From Planctomycetaceae bacterium (GTDB taxonomy: Bacteria; Planctomycetota; Planctomycetia; Pirellulales; Thermoguttaceae): DNA of 11,302 bases. The stretch covers positions 1 through 11,302 of the forward strand of contig JAIRLW010000492.1 of the NCBI GenBank assembly GCA_031259095.1, read 5' to 3'. Position numbers and translations under genes: made by a program. The notes below the pieces were generated by a model that saw only the letters and a list, made by a program, of their open reading frames with translations, was not told where the DNA came from and did no database searches. Shown here one piece after another: positions 1 through 7,603 of this stretch (positions are counted from its first letter, which is position 1; each line of letters opens with the position of its first letter).

Positions 1-231
1 TTTCGTGGTATACTACGAGACTTTCGTGGTATACTACGAGACTTTCGTGGTATACTACGAGACTTTCGTGGTATACTACGAGACTTTCGTGGTACACTAC
101 GAGACTTTCGTGGTACACTACGAGACTTTCGTGGTACACTACGAGACTTTCGTGGTACACTACGAGACTTTCGTAGTGTACTACGAAACTTTCGCAGCAG
201 ACTACGCGGCTTTCGCAGCAGACTACGAGAC
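1..231. repeat. 21-bp tandem repeat, 11 copies
   Basis: Eleven head-to-tail units of exactly 21 bp run from the left edge, so the array probably continues outside the window. Units 1-4 are identical, units 5-8 differ from them by one base (tatac to tacac), and units 9-11 are progressively diverged, with the last one running into unique sequence at about 232. Each unit contains a near-palindrome of about 14 bp centred on the tatac core (cgtggta/tactacg, one G-T mismatch). Because 21 is a multiple of three, the plus frame reads as a seven-residue repeat. The gradient from identical to degenerate copies suggests expansion from the left with old copies at the right end. Confidence 0.97.
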
Positions 232-247
232 TGACAAATTCCACTGA
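2..247 (+). CDS. C-terminal part of a VVYYETF heptapeptide-repeat protein (5' end outside window)
   Basis: The plus frame is open from the left edge to a TGA at 245-247 and reads as (VV[Y/H]YETF)n, then two diverged heptads, AADYAAF and AADYETD, and a short KFH tail. No family is recognised. A GTG codon occurs in most units, so an internal start cannot be told from a true one; I treat the gene as cut by the window edge. Support for coding is modest. Between units 8 and 9, three of four base changes are synonymous in this frame (GTG to GTA, GTA to GTG, GAG to GAA), and in the codon-aligned minus frame the same changes would all alter residues. A terminator-like hairpin also starts 5 bases after the stop. 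The composition (Tyr, Val, Thr, Glu, Phe) would suit a beta-rich fibrous or surface segment, but that is speculation. The alternative is a noncoding minisatellite that is open in this frame by chance. Confidence 0.4.
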   Translation, partial: FVVYYETFVVYYETFVVYYETFVVYYETFVVHYETFVVHYETFVVHYETFVVHYETFVVYYETFAADYAAFAADYETDKFH

Positions 248-252
248 TATAT

Positions 253-280
253 ACCGTTTTTACTTTAAAAACCGGTTTTT
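253..280 (+). terminator. Terminator-like hairpin after the repeat ORF
   Basis: Bases 253-262 (accgttttta) pair with 266-276 (taaaaaccggt) around a three-base loop, with one bulged C at 273, and five T residues (276-280) end the structure. The hairpin begins 5 bases after the TGA at 245-247, the usual place for an intrinsic terminator of a plus-strand gene. The stem is mostly A-T with only three G-C pairs, so it is weaker than a classical terminator. Confidence 0.45.
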
Positions 281-380
281 GAAATGTAAAAACACCTTAA
301 ATTGCGGAGTTAAACGAAAAGATAAACAGGTTTTTGTCAATTTATGGATAATATCACCCACTGAATCATCTTAATTTCTT

Positions 381-485
381 ATGAGTGCGATTTTACCAGA
401 AATCGAAATTAAAGATGTCCGATTCCGACTGATTGACCCGAAAAAACGTTCTCATTATCTGCCTTCCGAACGGTTGGCTTTATAA
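381..485 (+). pseudogene. Short gene fragment, possibly a transposase/integrase N-terminus
   Basis: An ATG at 381 opens a 34-codon frame ending TAA at 483-485, overlapping the tadA stop (480-482 on the other strand) tail to tail. The peptide begins MSAILPEIEIKD and contains FRLIDPKKRSHYLPSERLAL, which reads like real protein, not random translation. From memory it resembles the start of planctomycete DDE/integrase-core transposases with a helix-turn-helix N-terminus (an 'RLIDPxxRxHY.P.ERL.IL' type opening). I cannot verify that, and the part that would carry the fold is missing. No clear Shine-Dalgarno precedes the ATG. It is therefore most likely a decayed remnant left at the end of the Tad cluster. 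A genuine 34-aa protein or a chance ORF are alternatives. Confidence 0.3.
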
Positions 486-2381
486 ATAAAAAGCGCTGAG
501 TTGTAGGTAATTACGTTCAACTAGGGTTCCCATATAACTTGGTAAATTTCCTGTTGGAACAAGAGGAGTGTCGTCATTTGTTTCATCGGCAATCAAATAT
601 AAATCGCGTATTTCAACGGTTTTAGAATGGGAATCATAGCCGATTAGTTCTGAAATCTGAGAAACACAACGTCTTCCGTTTTTCATTCGTTTTATTTGTA
701 CAATTAAATCGACTGCCGACACAATTTGCCGATGAATTGATGCAACAGGAATATCCGCTGCAATTTGAACTAAGACTTCAAGACGGAGAATAACATCTTC
801 CGCTGTATTGGCGTGAATTGTTGTCAGCGATCCGTCGTGTCCGGTATTCATTGCCTGAAGCATATCCAACGCCTCTGCACCGCGGCATTCTCCAACAACA
901 ATCCGATCAGGCCGCATACGAAGAGCATTTTTTACTAAATCACGTATGGTATAAGCGCCGGTACCTTCTGTATTCGCGTCTTTGGTTTCAAGACGAACAA
1001 CATGTTCTTTATTTAATTGTAATTCCGCAGTATCCTCAATAGTGATAATTCGTTCATTGGACGGAATAAAATCACTCAAACAATTCAAAAGAGTTGTTTT
1101 GCCGGAACCGGTACCACCGGAAATAATAATATTTTTCCGGCATAAAACCGACGCACGCAAAAATTCTGCTGCGGCACGGGAAAGTGAACCTTTTTGTACT
1201 AAATCCTCTACAAGAAGCCGTTGACGTGAAAATTTTCGAATGGTCAGGCAAGGACCGCTCAGAGCCAATGGATCAATAATTGCGTTGACGCGGCTTCCGT
1301 CTTTCAGGCGTGCGTCGGCAAGCGGCGTTGATTTATCAATATGACGGTGAACACTCGCCGCAATACGATGGATAATATTAACGGTTACTTCGTCGGAAAT
1401 AAAACGCTGTCCTGAATTTTCGATACGTCCTTTTTTTTCAACAAAAATTTTATCGGAATTGATTACCATAATTTCAGTTACAGATGGAAGCCGTAAAAGG
1501 TCTTCAAGAGGTCCGTAACCAAAAAGGATATTCATTAAACTGCGTTTCAAATGACAGATCGCAATATAATTAAAAAAACTGCGCCGTTTAGACATTTTTT
1601 GTACAAATTTATCCCATACATCCCAGAACAATAAATCGGCTTTTTCTTGTTTATCTTCATTATTACGGCATTCGTCTAATTTCATTTGGACGAAAAAATG
1701 ACGGATACAGGCAAGTAACTCATCTTCGAAGGTACGGTGCCGTTTGATTTGTGTTTCCCAGGGGTGTTCTTCCCAAAGTTCTTTTTTATCATCAGAAAGT
1801 TGCGCAACAAGAACCTCGTGAAGTCCATGACCGGCAAGATGATTACTTAATTCTATGTTGGAATCATCCTGAATATTACAAATATTATTGGCAATATCTT
1901 CGATATATTGTTCTACTTTGGAATAGAATTTAATATTTGTTTCGCTATGACCGGCGGTTTCGCCGACGAGATTGGAATAGCCGGATTTATTCAACTCGTC
2001 AAGGAGTAAGGAATGAACTTTACTGAGAAATTCCGACATTTTTTGATTTTTCTGAAACAGAATTTCTTTTTGGGATATTTCTGTTTCTTTTGGAATATCA
2101 AGATAAATATCGAAAGGAAAAATACGGATAACATCATTGGATTCCAACAAATACGTGCGGTCGCCAATCACCTGAACCTCGCCGATATTCAGACCGTTTA
2201 AACCAAGCGACTGAACTTGCCAACCGTTGACTTCTTTCCTGACAATAGCGGCAAATTCCGCAACAAAGGGATTATCAAGAATGAGATCGTTTCTGGAATT
2301 ACGTCCGATGCGGATCGTATTTCCAAAAATTTCCGTAATAGATTGTGTCCGATCTGTAATATGGCTGTATCGGATTTGCAT
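480..2381 (-). CDS. tadA: Tad pilus assembly ATPase TadA/CpaF with N-terminal FHA-like domain
   Basis: This is the hexameric cytoplasmic motor ATPase of Tad (type IVc) pilus secretion, 633 aa. Residues about 20-95 form an FHA-like domain with the GR of the first conserved loop (26-27) and NG at 62-63. Residues about 100-280 are a charged helical linker. From about 285 the CpaF core follows: YGPLEDLL (289-296), Walker A GGTGSGKT (422-429), Asp box IEDTAEL (448-454), Walker B-like RIVVGECRG with E498, and His box TTIHANT (520-526). All catalytic motifs look intact, and the LVPTGNLPSY C-terminus looks complete. The ATG at 2379-2381 is supported by an AAGGA Shine-Dalgarno (2389-2393) with a 7-base spacer. 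It is the last gene of the minus-strand cluster. TadB and TadC, which usually follow TadA, do not. The FHA domain has lost the usual Ser-Arg-x-His phosphothreonine-binding residues (see findings). Confidence 0.96.
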   Translation of the reverse strand: MQIRYSHITDRTQSITEIFGNTIRIGRNSRNDLILDNPFVAEFAAIVRKEVNGWQVQSLGLNGLNIGEVQVIGDRTYLLESNDVIRIFPFDIYLDIPKETEISQKEILFQKNQKMSEFLSKVHSLLLDELNKSGYSNLVGETAGHSETNIKFYSKVEQYIEDIANNICNIQDDSNIELSNHLAGHGLHEVLVAQLSDDKKELWEEHPWETQIKRHRTFEDELLACIRHFFVQMKLDECRNNEDKQEKADLLFWDVWDKFVQKMSKRRSFFNYIAICHLKRSLMNILFGYGPLEDLLRLPSVTEIMVINSDKIFVEKKGRIENSGQRFISDEVTVNIIHRIAASVHRHIDKSTPLADARLKDGSRVNAIIDPLALSGPCLTIRKFSRQRLLVEDLVQKGSLSRAAAEFLRASVLCRKNIIISGGTGSGKTTLLNCLSDFIPSNERIITIEDTAELQLNKEHVVRLETKDANTEGTGAYTIRDLVKNALRMRPDRIVVGECRGAEALDMLQAMNTGHDGSLTTIHANTAEDVILRLEVLVQIAADIPVASIHRQIVSAVDLIVQIKRMKNGRRCVSQISELIGYDSHSKTVEIRDLYLIADETNDDTPLVPTGNLPSYMGTLVERNYLQLSAFYL

Positions 2382-2393
2382 TTTATTGTCCTT

Positions 2394-2427
2394 TTCGATT
2401 GCAAAAATAATTCGATTGCAAAAATAA
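2394..2427. repeat. Exact 17-bp tandem duplication in the cpaB-tadA gap
   Basis: Two abutting identical 17-bp copies (ttcgattgcaaaaataa) fill 2394-2410 and 2411-2427, between the cpaB-like stop (2432-2434) and the tadA ribosome-binding site (2389-2393). They take up most of the 50-bp intergenic gap. Exact identity suggests a recent slippage or duplication event; removing one copy would leave a 33-bp gap, similar to the 34-bp gaps elsewhere in this operon. Confidence 0.95.
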
Positions 2428-2431
2428 ATCG

Positions 2432-3202
2432 TTACGGTTTAACGGATTGAGGCGGGACAGCGAGCGCCGGAACAAGAAATCCGATTTGCGGTTCTTTTCC
2501 GGTCAGTAACACTTCGGGAATGGTTTTAACACCGGGAAGAGGTACAAATAATGCTATTTCACCGTTGTTGAGTTGAAAAGTTGGTTTTTCGCCGTCCTTT
2601 TTCTTTTCGCTTTTGTTGGTCGGATAAGCGACAACGCCGACAATACGGAGTTCGGGCGACGGTGAACGCCGTAACTTTTGATTTTCGATAATTTGCATTA
2701 ATCGTGCGGTATTATCGTCTAGTTTTTTGTTGCTATTATTTTCAGCCGGTCTTACTGCAATTGTAACAGCGTTATCTCCGCTGCCCTGAAAATTTTCCAA
2801 TTGCTCTTCCGTACCGGTAACAATACGGTTTCCAACGGAAAGCAGCCGAAAAGGACCTAAAATCGAATAATCGCTTATCGGTTCCGTCATTCCGATATCT
2901 TTGCGGCGGACTAATTCGCCTTGATGATAATCTTGTAACGATTCCGAATCGATGATGATATTTCGGTCGGAGAAAAGTAAATAATGTTGCCGGAGATTCG
3001 TAACGATATTTTCGTTAGACGAAAGAACCGGCAAAGAAACCAGCGATTCCGCTTTAATCGGTTCGCCTTTTTTAATCGTCCGGTTGAAGACGGCAAAAGC
3101 GGTTGTTTTTGGTACGTTATTTTTGTACCAAAAGAAGTTCAAGGCGGAAGCGGTTCCGGCAAGAACAAGAGCGATAATCAGAAAGGTAAGTGAATTTTTC
3201 AT
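2432..3202 (-). CDS. cpaB: CpaB/RcpC-like Flp pilus assembly protein (SAF domain)
   Basis: 256 aa. Residues 5-24 are a hydrophobic signal anchor, and residues about 33-103 look like a SAF domain: FAVFNRTIKKGEPIKAESL at the start and the GELVRRKDI turn (95-103) at the end. The rest is a beta-rich periplasmic part with a charged insert, KKKDGEK (200-206). In Tad systems CpaB/RcpC is a periplasmic protein thought to assist or gate the outer-membrane secretin RcpA. Placement directly upstream of tadA fits. The ATG at 3200-3202 has a GGAG Shine-Dalgarno (3209-3212) six bases away. Sequence match is by pattern only and this family is divergent; a generic SAF-domain envelope protein is the alternative. 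No secretin gene lies beside it, although cpaB is normally next to one. Confidence 0.62.
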   Translation of the reverse strand: MKNSLTFLIIALVLAGTASALNFFWYKNNVPKTTAFAVFNRTIKKGEPIKAESLVSLPVLSSNENIVTNLRQHYLLFSDRNIIIDSESLQDYHQGELVRRKDIGMTEPISDYSILGPFRLLSVGNRIVTGTEEQLENFQGSGDNAVTIAVRPAENNSNKKLDDNTARLMQIIENQKLRRSPSPELRIVGVVAYPTNKSEKKKDGEKPTFQLNNGEIALFVPLPGVKTIPEVLLTGKEPQIGFLVPALAVPPQSVKP

Positions 3203-3266
3203 GGTAAACTCCGTAAAGGTGTTAATAGTGTTGAAGGTGTTAAGGCTAATCGTTAATTAAAACGGG

Positions 3267-4193
3267 TTAAGGTTGAAGGGAAACCGATTTTATCGGAACA
3301 AGCATTAGCGAAACGATACGTCCATTTTCTTTTCTTCCTGTAACTTGAATTGTCCGGTTTTGTTTGCGGCAATCGGCGTTGAAGGAAGTATCGGAATCAG
3401 GATTAGTTACGGAAACAGTCCAGCCGTAAGTTTGCCAATAGGTATTTAATTGTTCACCGTCAATATCAGTATCAAAAACAGCAATACGGATATTTCCATA
3501 ACCGTCTGTTTTGAGACAAACAACTCGTCCAGATTCTGGACAAGGCGGGAAGTTATTGGTTATCTGCTGATGTTGTTCGGAAGGTATTGGGGCAAAGTAC
3601 ACGAGGAGCCATTTTGTTTTATCAATTTGTAATGCAAATTTTCCTTCAGCAACACGTTCGGTTTCCTGCAAAACGAATGTTGTTAAACGAAAGCATGTTC
3701 CATTGCCGGACATATTGTAAAAACGGAAATTGTCTTTTTCTGTATAGTGTAACGTATTGAGAAAAGGAACGGGTATATTTAACATATTGACTAATTTTAT
3801 GAAAGACTCCTCTTCGGGAGTGAGCGAATCGGCGATATTAGGAATATTTTTGGGTTGTTGTTCCCATTCTTTTTTTAATTCTATTTCGGAAATTATTTTC
3901 TGGCGATAATTCCATTGGGCATGTTCAAAAATCCATTCTCCTGATTCATCGCTTAACGCGGTAATCAACGGCGGTACGGCAGGTTCTGATTCTAATGTCG
4001 TTTCAATTATTCTCCGGTTGCGTTCAGACGAATGAGCAATGGTTGTCCAATCATCTGAAATCCGGCGAATCGTATTTGATACAAAAAATGATGTCCACAA
4101 AAGACAAACCACAAGCAAACTCCGGCTGACATAGCGGAAACAGCGGAAAAAACACTTGGTTTTAAAAATCTTTTCGAGAGACATTAGGTTCAT
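3267..4193 (-). CDS. Unrecognised one-TM protein of the Tad cluster
   Basis: 308 aa, not recognised as a named family. A basic, cysteine-containing N-terminus (residues 1-24) precedes one membrane segment at about 25-41 (SLLVVCLLWTSFFV). The remaining 265 residues, with three cysteines (C167, C218, C226) near the middle and one near the C-terminus, are predicted on the outer face of the cytoplasmic membrane. The sequence looks like a mixed alpha/beta soluble domain without catalytic motifs I can name. Two possible starts lie four codons apart (ATG 4191-4193, or ATG 4182-4184), and neither has a strong Shine-Dalgarno. It sits 31 bp after the TadE-like gene and 64 bp before cpaB, so it is probably co-transcribed and may be an envelope accessory factor of the pilus. 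That role is inferred from position alone. Confidence 0.75.
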   Translation of the reverse strand: MNLMSLEKIFKTKCFFRCFRYVSRSLLVVCLLWTSFFVSNTIRRISDDWTTIAHSSERNRRIIETTLESEPAVPPLITALSDESGEWIFEHAQWNYRQKIISEIELKKEWEQQPKNIPNIADSLTPEEESFIKLVNMLNIPVPFLNTLHYTEKDNFRFYNMSGNGTCFRLTTFVLQETERVAEGKFALQIDKTKWLLVYFAPIPSEQHQQITNNFPPCPESGRVVCLKTDGYGNIRIAVFDTDIDGEQLNTYWQTYGWTVSVTNPDSDTSFNADCRKQNRTIQVTGRKENGRIVSLMLVPIKSVSLQP

Positions 4194-4224
4194 TCTTTAT
4201 TGTAATTTAATTTTTTATTTTAAT

Positions 4225-5520
4225 CTAATAGACGATTGGAATATCGCTGAAATCTATGGTCGGTGCATTCCTCAATTTGTCTTCTTCTTTAATATAATTT
4301 TCGGCACGAATTTTTATATCTTTCTGTGCGCCCAATTCCCAAACTTTCGGTAAAACAATTTCGGAGAGAAATAGACGAGTTTTCTCTCCCTCCGGGTTGA
4401 TTTGATCTAAATTTATATTTGTTACGCTATCTATTAATGTTTTTGGAGAATTAGGTGTCAATGGTATTGATTGCTTTGCCTGTATTAGTGCAAGTTCCGA
4501 AGCATGTTTTTCTATTGCCGCTTTAATTTGCGGATTATTTTGGAATTGTTCTGTTTCTTTGTCGGACATATTTTTTATTTTGTTTTTTATAGCGACATAT
4601 TCTGGAAATGCATCAAAATTCTTTTTCTTAATTGCCTCATCTTTTAGCGACAACATTTTTTTATCATTAGAGGATATCGTAACTGACATGATTGGGGTTT
4701 GCCAATTGATACTCAACTTATTTACTTCAATACGACCATCTTTATCAACAGGTATTTTAAATTTTTCTTGGAATTGTTGAATTAAACCGCTGGAAAATCC
4801 CAATTCTTGTAATTGATTTGTCAGGCTATTTATTGCACTTTCAGCCTTTTTTAAAACGTTTTCTACTTCTTTTCTTTTCACTTCGGCTTTGTTTCCTATT
4901 CCAAGCGGATCCTTTCCTTTGGCTTCTAGTTTTGTATTAAATTCTTTTGCTTTCTTTTTAAGAGAATTTAATGTATTAGCGAACATGTTAAATGTGTTCT
5001 GAAAAGAGTTCGAAAATTGATTCATCAGGTTTGATAATTCATTCATCAGTTTAGAAAATACCGCATCAAGAGCAATTTTTGGAGCAATATTTTTGATATT
5101 GGGAAACGAATCCATTTCCACATCGTGATAATCCCATGTTCCTGAAATGAGAGTATGTTGGGAAGAGGTTTTTTTATTCCATTTATCATACAAAAATCCG
5201 GTTTGAATTTCTTCTGAAGATTGGGCGGTAATCATTCCCTGATTTTCGTTCTTCCAATTAAACGGTTCGGTTTGTGTTTGGTTTATTTTGATGGACGATG
5301 ATTCTTGATCTGAAGACGACGCCTCTTGAGAGGATGTTTCGGCAATAAACCGTTTTTTCCATGCTTCATTTTTTGTATTTACCGACTGGTTCAATTTTTG
5401 CATCGTTGCTGTCTGAATAAAGAGGACGAGGACAAACAACGGCAACAGGATGACAACAATCATCACCATTTCCAACGAAGCGGCGCCGCGATATTTTTTG
5501 GGTGAATGAATATTGAACAT
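4225..5520 (-). CDS. Long TadE-like pseudopilin with prepilin processing site
   Basis: 431 aa. The N-terminus carries a class III prepilin-like signal: basic leader (PKKYRG), then AASLEMVMIV, with G12 as the -1 residue and E17 at +5, followed by a transmembrane helix to about residue 37. After that comes NEAWKKRF, a Ser/Gln/Glu-rich low-complexity stretch (62-83), a short SGTWDYHDVEMD segment (126-137), a long Asn/Gln/Lys-rich helical region (about 150-255) that may form a coiled coil, and a Lys-rich C-terminal part. TadE/F minor pseudopilins are normally far shorter, so the extension is unusual. The start ATG is 6 bases after the stop of the TadG-like gene with no visible Shine-Dalgarno, so translational coupling is likely. 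Probable role: minor pilin or envelope-anchored tip or assembly protein of the Tad pilus. Confidence 0.72.
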   Translation of the reverse strand: MFNIHSPKKYRGAASLEMVMIVVILLPLFVLVLFIQTATMQKLNQSVNTKNEAWKKRFIAETSSQEASSSDQESSSIKINQTQTEPFNWKNENQGMITAQSSEEIQTGFLYDKWNKKTSSQHTLISGTWDYHDVEMDSFPNIKNIAPKIALDAVFSKLMNELSNLMNQFSNSFQNTFNMFANTLNSLKKKAKEFNTKLEAKGKDPLGIGNKAEVKRKEVENVLKKAESAINSLTNQLQELGFSSGLIQQFQEKFKIPVDKDGRIEVNKLSINWQTPIMSVTISSNDKKMLSLKDEAIKKKNFDAFPEYVAIKNKIKNMSDKETEQFQNNPQIKAAIEKHASELALIQAKQSIPLTPNSPKTLIDSVTNINLDQINPEGEKTRLFLSEIVLPKVWELGAQKDIKIRAENYIKEEDKLRNAPTIDFSDIPIVY

Positions 5521-5526
5521 AATTTT

Positions 5527-7569
5527 TTAATGGTTCAAAATGTTATAGTTATTATTTTTCAGGAGGAACTCTGTTGTTTCTTTAATTGGTTCTGAATTTT
5601 GAGTTTCTTCTTCATTTGACAATAATTCTAATCTTGTTGCGGTAATGGGAGTCAACTTGGCTTGCCAGTTTAGTTTGACTGCTGCTTTACTTTCGGAATC
5701 AATTTTAGTTCCGGTAAAAAGTTTAAACAAATCAATTCGATTTCCGCGCGGCGATGCTTGAGCCCACCATTCGGGAGCGATGATATTGGGGGACATTTTC
5801 CATTGTAACGTATCCCAACCGGTGTTCGGTTGTTCGTCATTTGTATTGGGTTGTTCATTTTTGTTATCGTCCATATCACGTCCTCCGGCGGGATAAACAA
5901 TGACCTGAGCAATTACCGTATCATCATTTTTATTGGGTTGTTTAAAGAGGTGATCGGCGATTCCGGTCAAACGCGGTTTAATTTGTACTGCGGCGATGAT
6001 GGTGAAGAGTTGATCCGCTTCATCGGCGTTTCTTGTCCATGGTTCATAACCTTTCTTTTCGGGAACGGAATCTTTGAGAACAAGAAGTTTATTTTCTTTA
6101 TTTTTTGTACTTTTTCCAATTTTTCCGTGATGTAAATTGTAAGATTCGACGAGAGTGTAACGGTAAGTCCAATGTGTAAAAAATGTTGATAAATTGGAAT
6201 TATTCATAGCAACGTTCAATGGTTTTCCACACCAGGTACGTATTCCTGAACGTAAATGATCCACATACGGATTCGTTGCCCGAACCAGTTGTGTTCGCTG
6301 TTCATAATCAACATCAAATTTATTTTCGTTAAGATTGTTTCGGCTTGGCGAATCTGGAACACCTTTTTTGTCAAACTTCTCCATTGATTTTAAAGATTGC
6401 AGAGCATCGGTAAATTTCGAAAAAGGTGAATCACTGCTGCCCAGAGAAAAAGCCTGGGTTACTAGGCTGGCTGCTTCTACAAAGGGTTCTATATTACTTA
6501 CAATTCGATCAAATCCATTCATGATACTACTAATGGTTTGCATTGCTTTTGATGCTTTTTCATCGTTTCCTGTCCAAGGCGACTCCGGTGATTTCAATGA
6601 TTTTTTGTAGCCATTTTTGTTCTCAATGGATTCTTCTTCTAAGGGAAGTTTCAAGGTTGATACGGATGGCGAAATCGCATATTCTCTTAAACGATACTCT
6701 TGTTGTAACGTATTTAATACATTTTCTAAATGAGCGGCGGCAGGATTATTCTCCGGTTCTGTATATTGAGCCATATAATCACATATAAGCGGTATGACTG
6801 TTTTTATTGATGTTGTAATTTTTGGGATAGGTTTCGCTGCCGTATCCAGAGCAATAAGTACCACGTGTTCCGTTACAATGTCATTACACAATAATCTCGT
6901 AACATTCATGCTTATTGTTGATATGCCGGCATTGATTATCTGACCAACATAAGGAATCCACTCAGCGATTTTTCCTGCAAGGTGAATCAAGTTTTTTATT
7001 CTCATACATTGAGCGGCGTAATACTTGAGCATCATATCTGCATCATAAATAGCGGCAAAGGTGTTTCTAGGGTCGGGCTTTTCCAGTAACTTCCTAACCA
7101 TGTCAACAATTTCTTCGTCCATCTGTTCCATTCCGGGAAATGGCGCTCCTACATTTTTCATAGCGATAGTTTCATTATATGAGTCTTCACTTTTTGAATA
7201 GGCTTTTGTTTTGGATGCTGGCAAAGTAATTGTTCCGCCAAAAGGAGTCTTCATTTCTTTCTTGATTTCTTTGATATAATCTTTATCGTTTTCTTGTCCG
7301 GCGAAAGCTTCGAGGACAACACAGATGGCGGTGAGTTCTCCGACGCAGTGATTTAATGCCGAAACAGTATTGAGACTTCGAGCCAACACCACACCGGAAG
7401 AATACGCTAAGGCGTCGGCTGCATTTTGAGCCTCATTTTTCCGTACAATATCATGCCCCGTGTTGAAAACGAAAGCAATTAAAACAGCAAAACCGTAAAT
7501 AACCAACACCGACGCCAAAGCAACGCCGCCTTGTTCGTCATTCCAAAAATTTTTCGTGTTTTTGTTCAT
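5527..7569 (-). CDS. TadG-like pilus assembly membrane protein
   Basis: 680 aa. The N-terminus (NDEQGGVALASVLVIYGFAVLIAFVFNTG, residues 10-38) is the membrane anchor typical of TadG-like proteins, followed by the characteristic KNEAQNAADALAYSSG block (44-59) and ARSLNTVSALNHCVGELTA (63-81). The large remainder is extracytoplasmic, with a Gly/Ile-rich amphipathic segment near 200-230 and Lys/Ser-rich linkers. Conserved-looking late blocks include ADQLFTIIAAVQIKPR, a VIAQVIVYP strand and LNWQAKLTPITATRL (633-647). A five-residue motif is duplicated in NEQPNTNDEQPNT. TadG proteins are pseudopilin-type components of Tad pilus assembly. The start ATG has an AAGGA Shine-Dalgarno (7578-7582) with 8-base spacing, and the gene follows tadE by 34 bp. 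No von Willebrand domain motif (DxSxS) is seen, unlike many TadG proteins. Confidence 0.75.
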   Translation of the reverse strand: MNKNTKNFWNDEQGGVALASVLVIYGFAVLIAFVFNTGHDIVRKNEAQNAADALAYSSGVVLARSLNTVSALNHCVGELTAICVVLEAFAGQENDKDYIKEIKKEMKTPFGGTITLPASKTKAYSKSEDSYNETIAMKNVGAPFPGMEQMDEEIVDMVRKLLEKPDPRNTFAAIYDADMMLKYYAAQCMRIKNLIHLAGKIAEWIPYVGQIINAGISTISMNVTRLLCNDIVTEHVVLIALDTAAKPIPKITTSIKTVIPLICDYMAQYTEPENNPAAAHLENVLNTLQQEYRLREYAISPSVSTLKLPLEEESIENKNGYKKSLKSPESPWTGNDEKASKAMQTISSIMNGFDRIVSNIEPFVEAASLVTQAFSLGSSDSPFSKFTDALQSLKSMEKFDKKGVPDSPSRNNLNENKFDVDYEQRTQLVRATNPYVDHLRSGIRTWCGKPLNVAMNNSNLSTFFTHWTYRYTLVESYNLHHGKIGKSTKNKENKLLVLKDSVPEKKGYEPWTRNADEADQLFTIIAAVQIKPRLTGIADHLFKQPNKNDDTVIAQVIVYPAGGRDMDDNKNEQPNTNDEQPNTGWDTLQWKMSPNIIAPEWWAQASPRGNRIDLFKLFTGTKIDSESKAAVKLNWQAKLTPITATRLELLSNEEETQNSEPIKETTEFLLKNNNYNILNH

Positions 7570-7603
7570 TATTCTATTCCTTATTGTTTTATAATTTTAT
7601 TGT

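Noticed and set aside
1..231. CRISPR array
   Set aside because: Units abut with no unique spacers and vary only by point changes, so this is a plain tandem repeat.
3216..3243. Direct repeat aaggtgttaa (two copies, 18-bp period) upstream of cpaB
   Set aside because: Short and AT-rich, with no palindrome or operator-like symmetry, so likely chance.
5830..6135. 101-codon plus-strand ORF
   Set aside because: Shadow of the TadG-like gene on the opposite strand, hydrophobic by base composition only.
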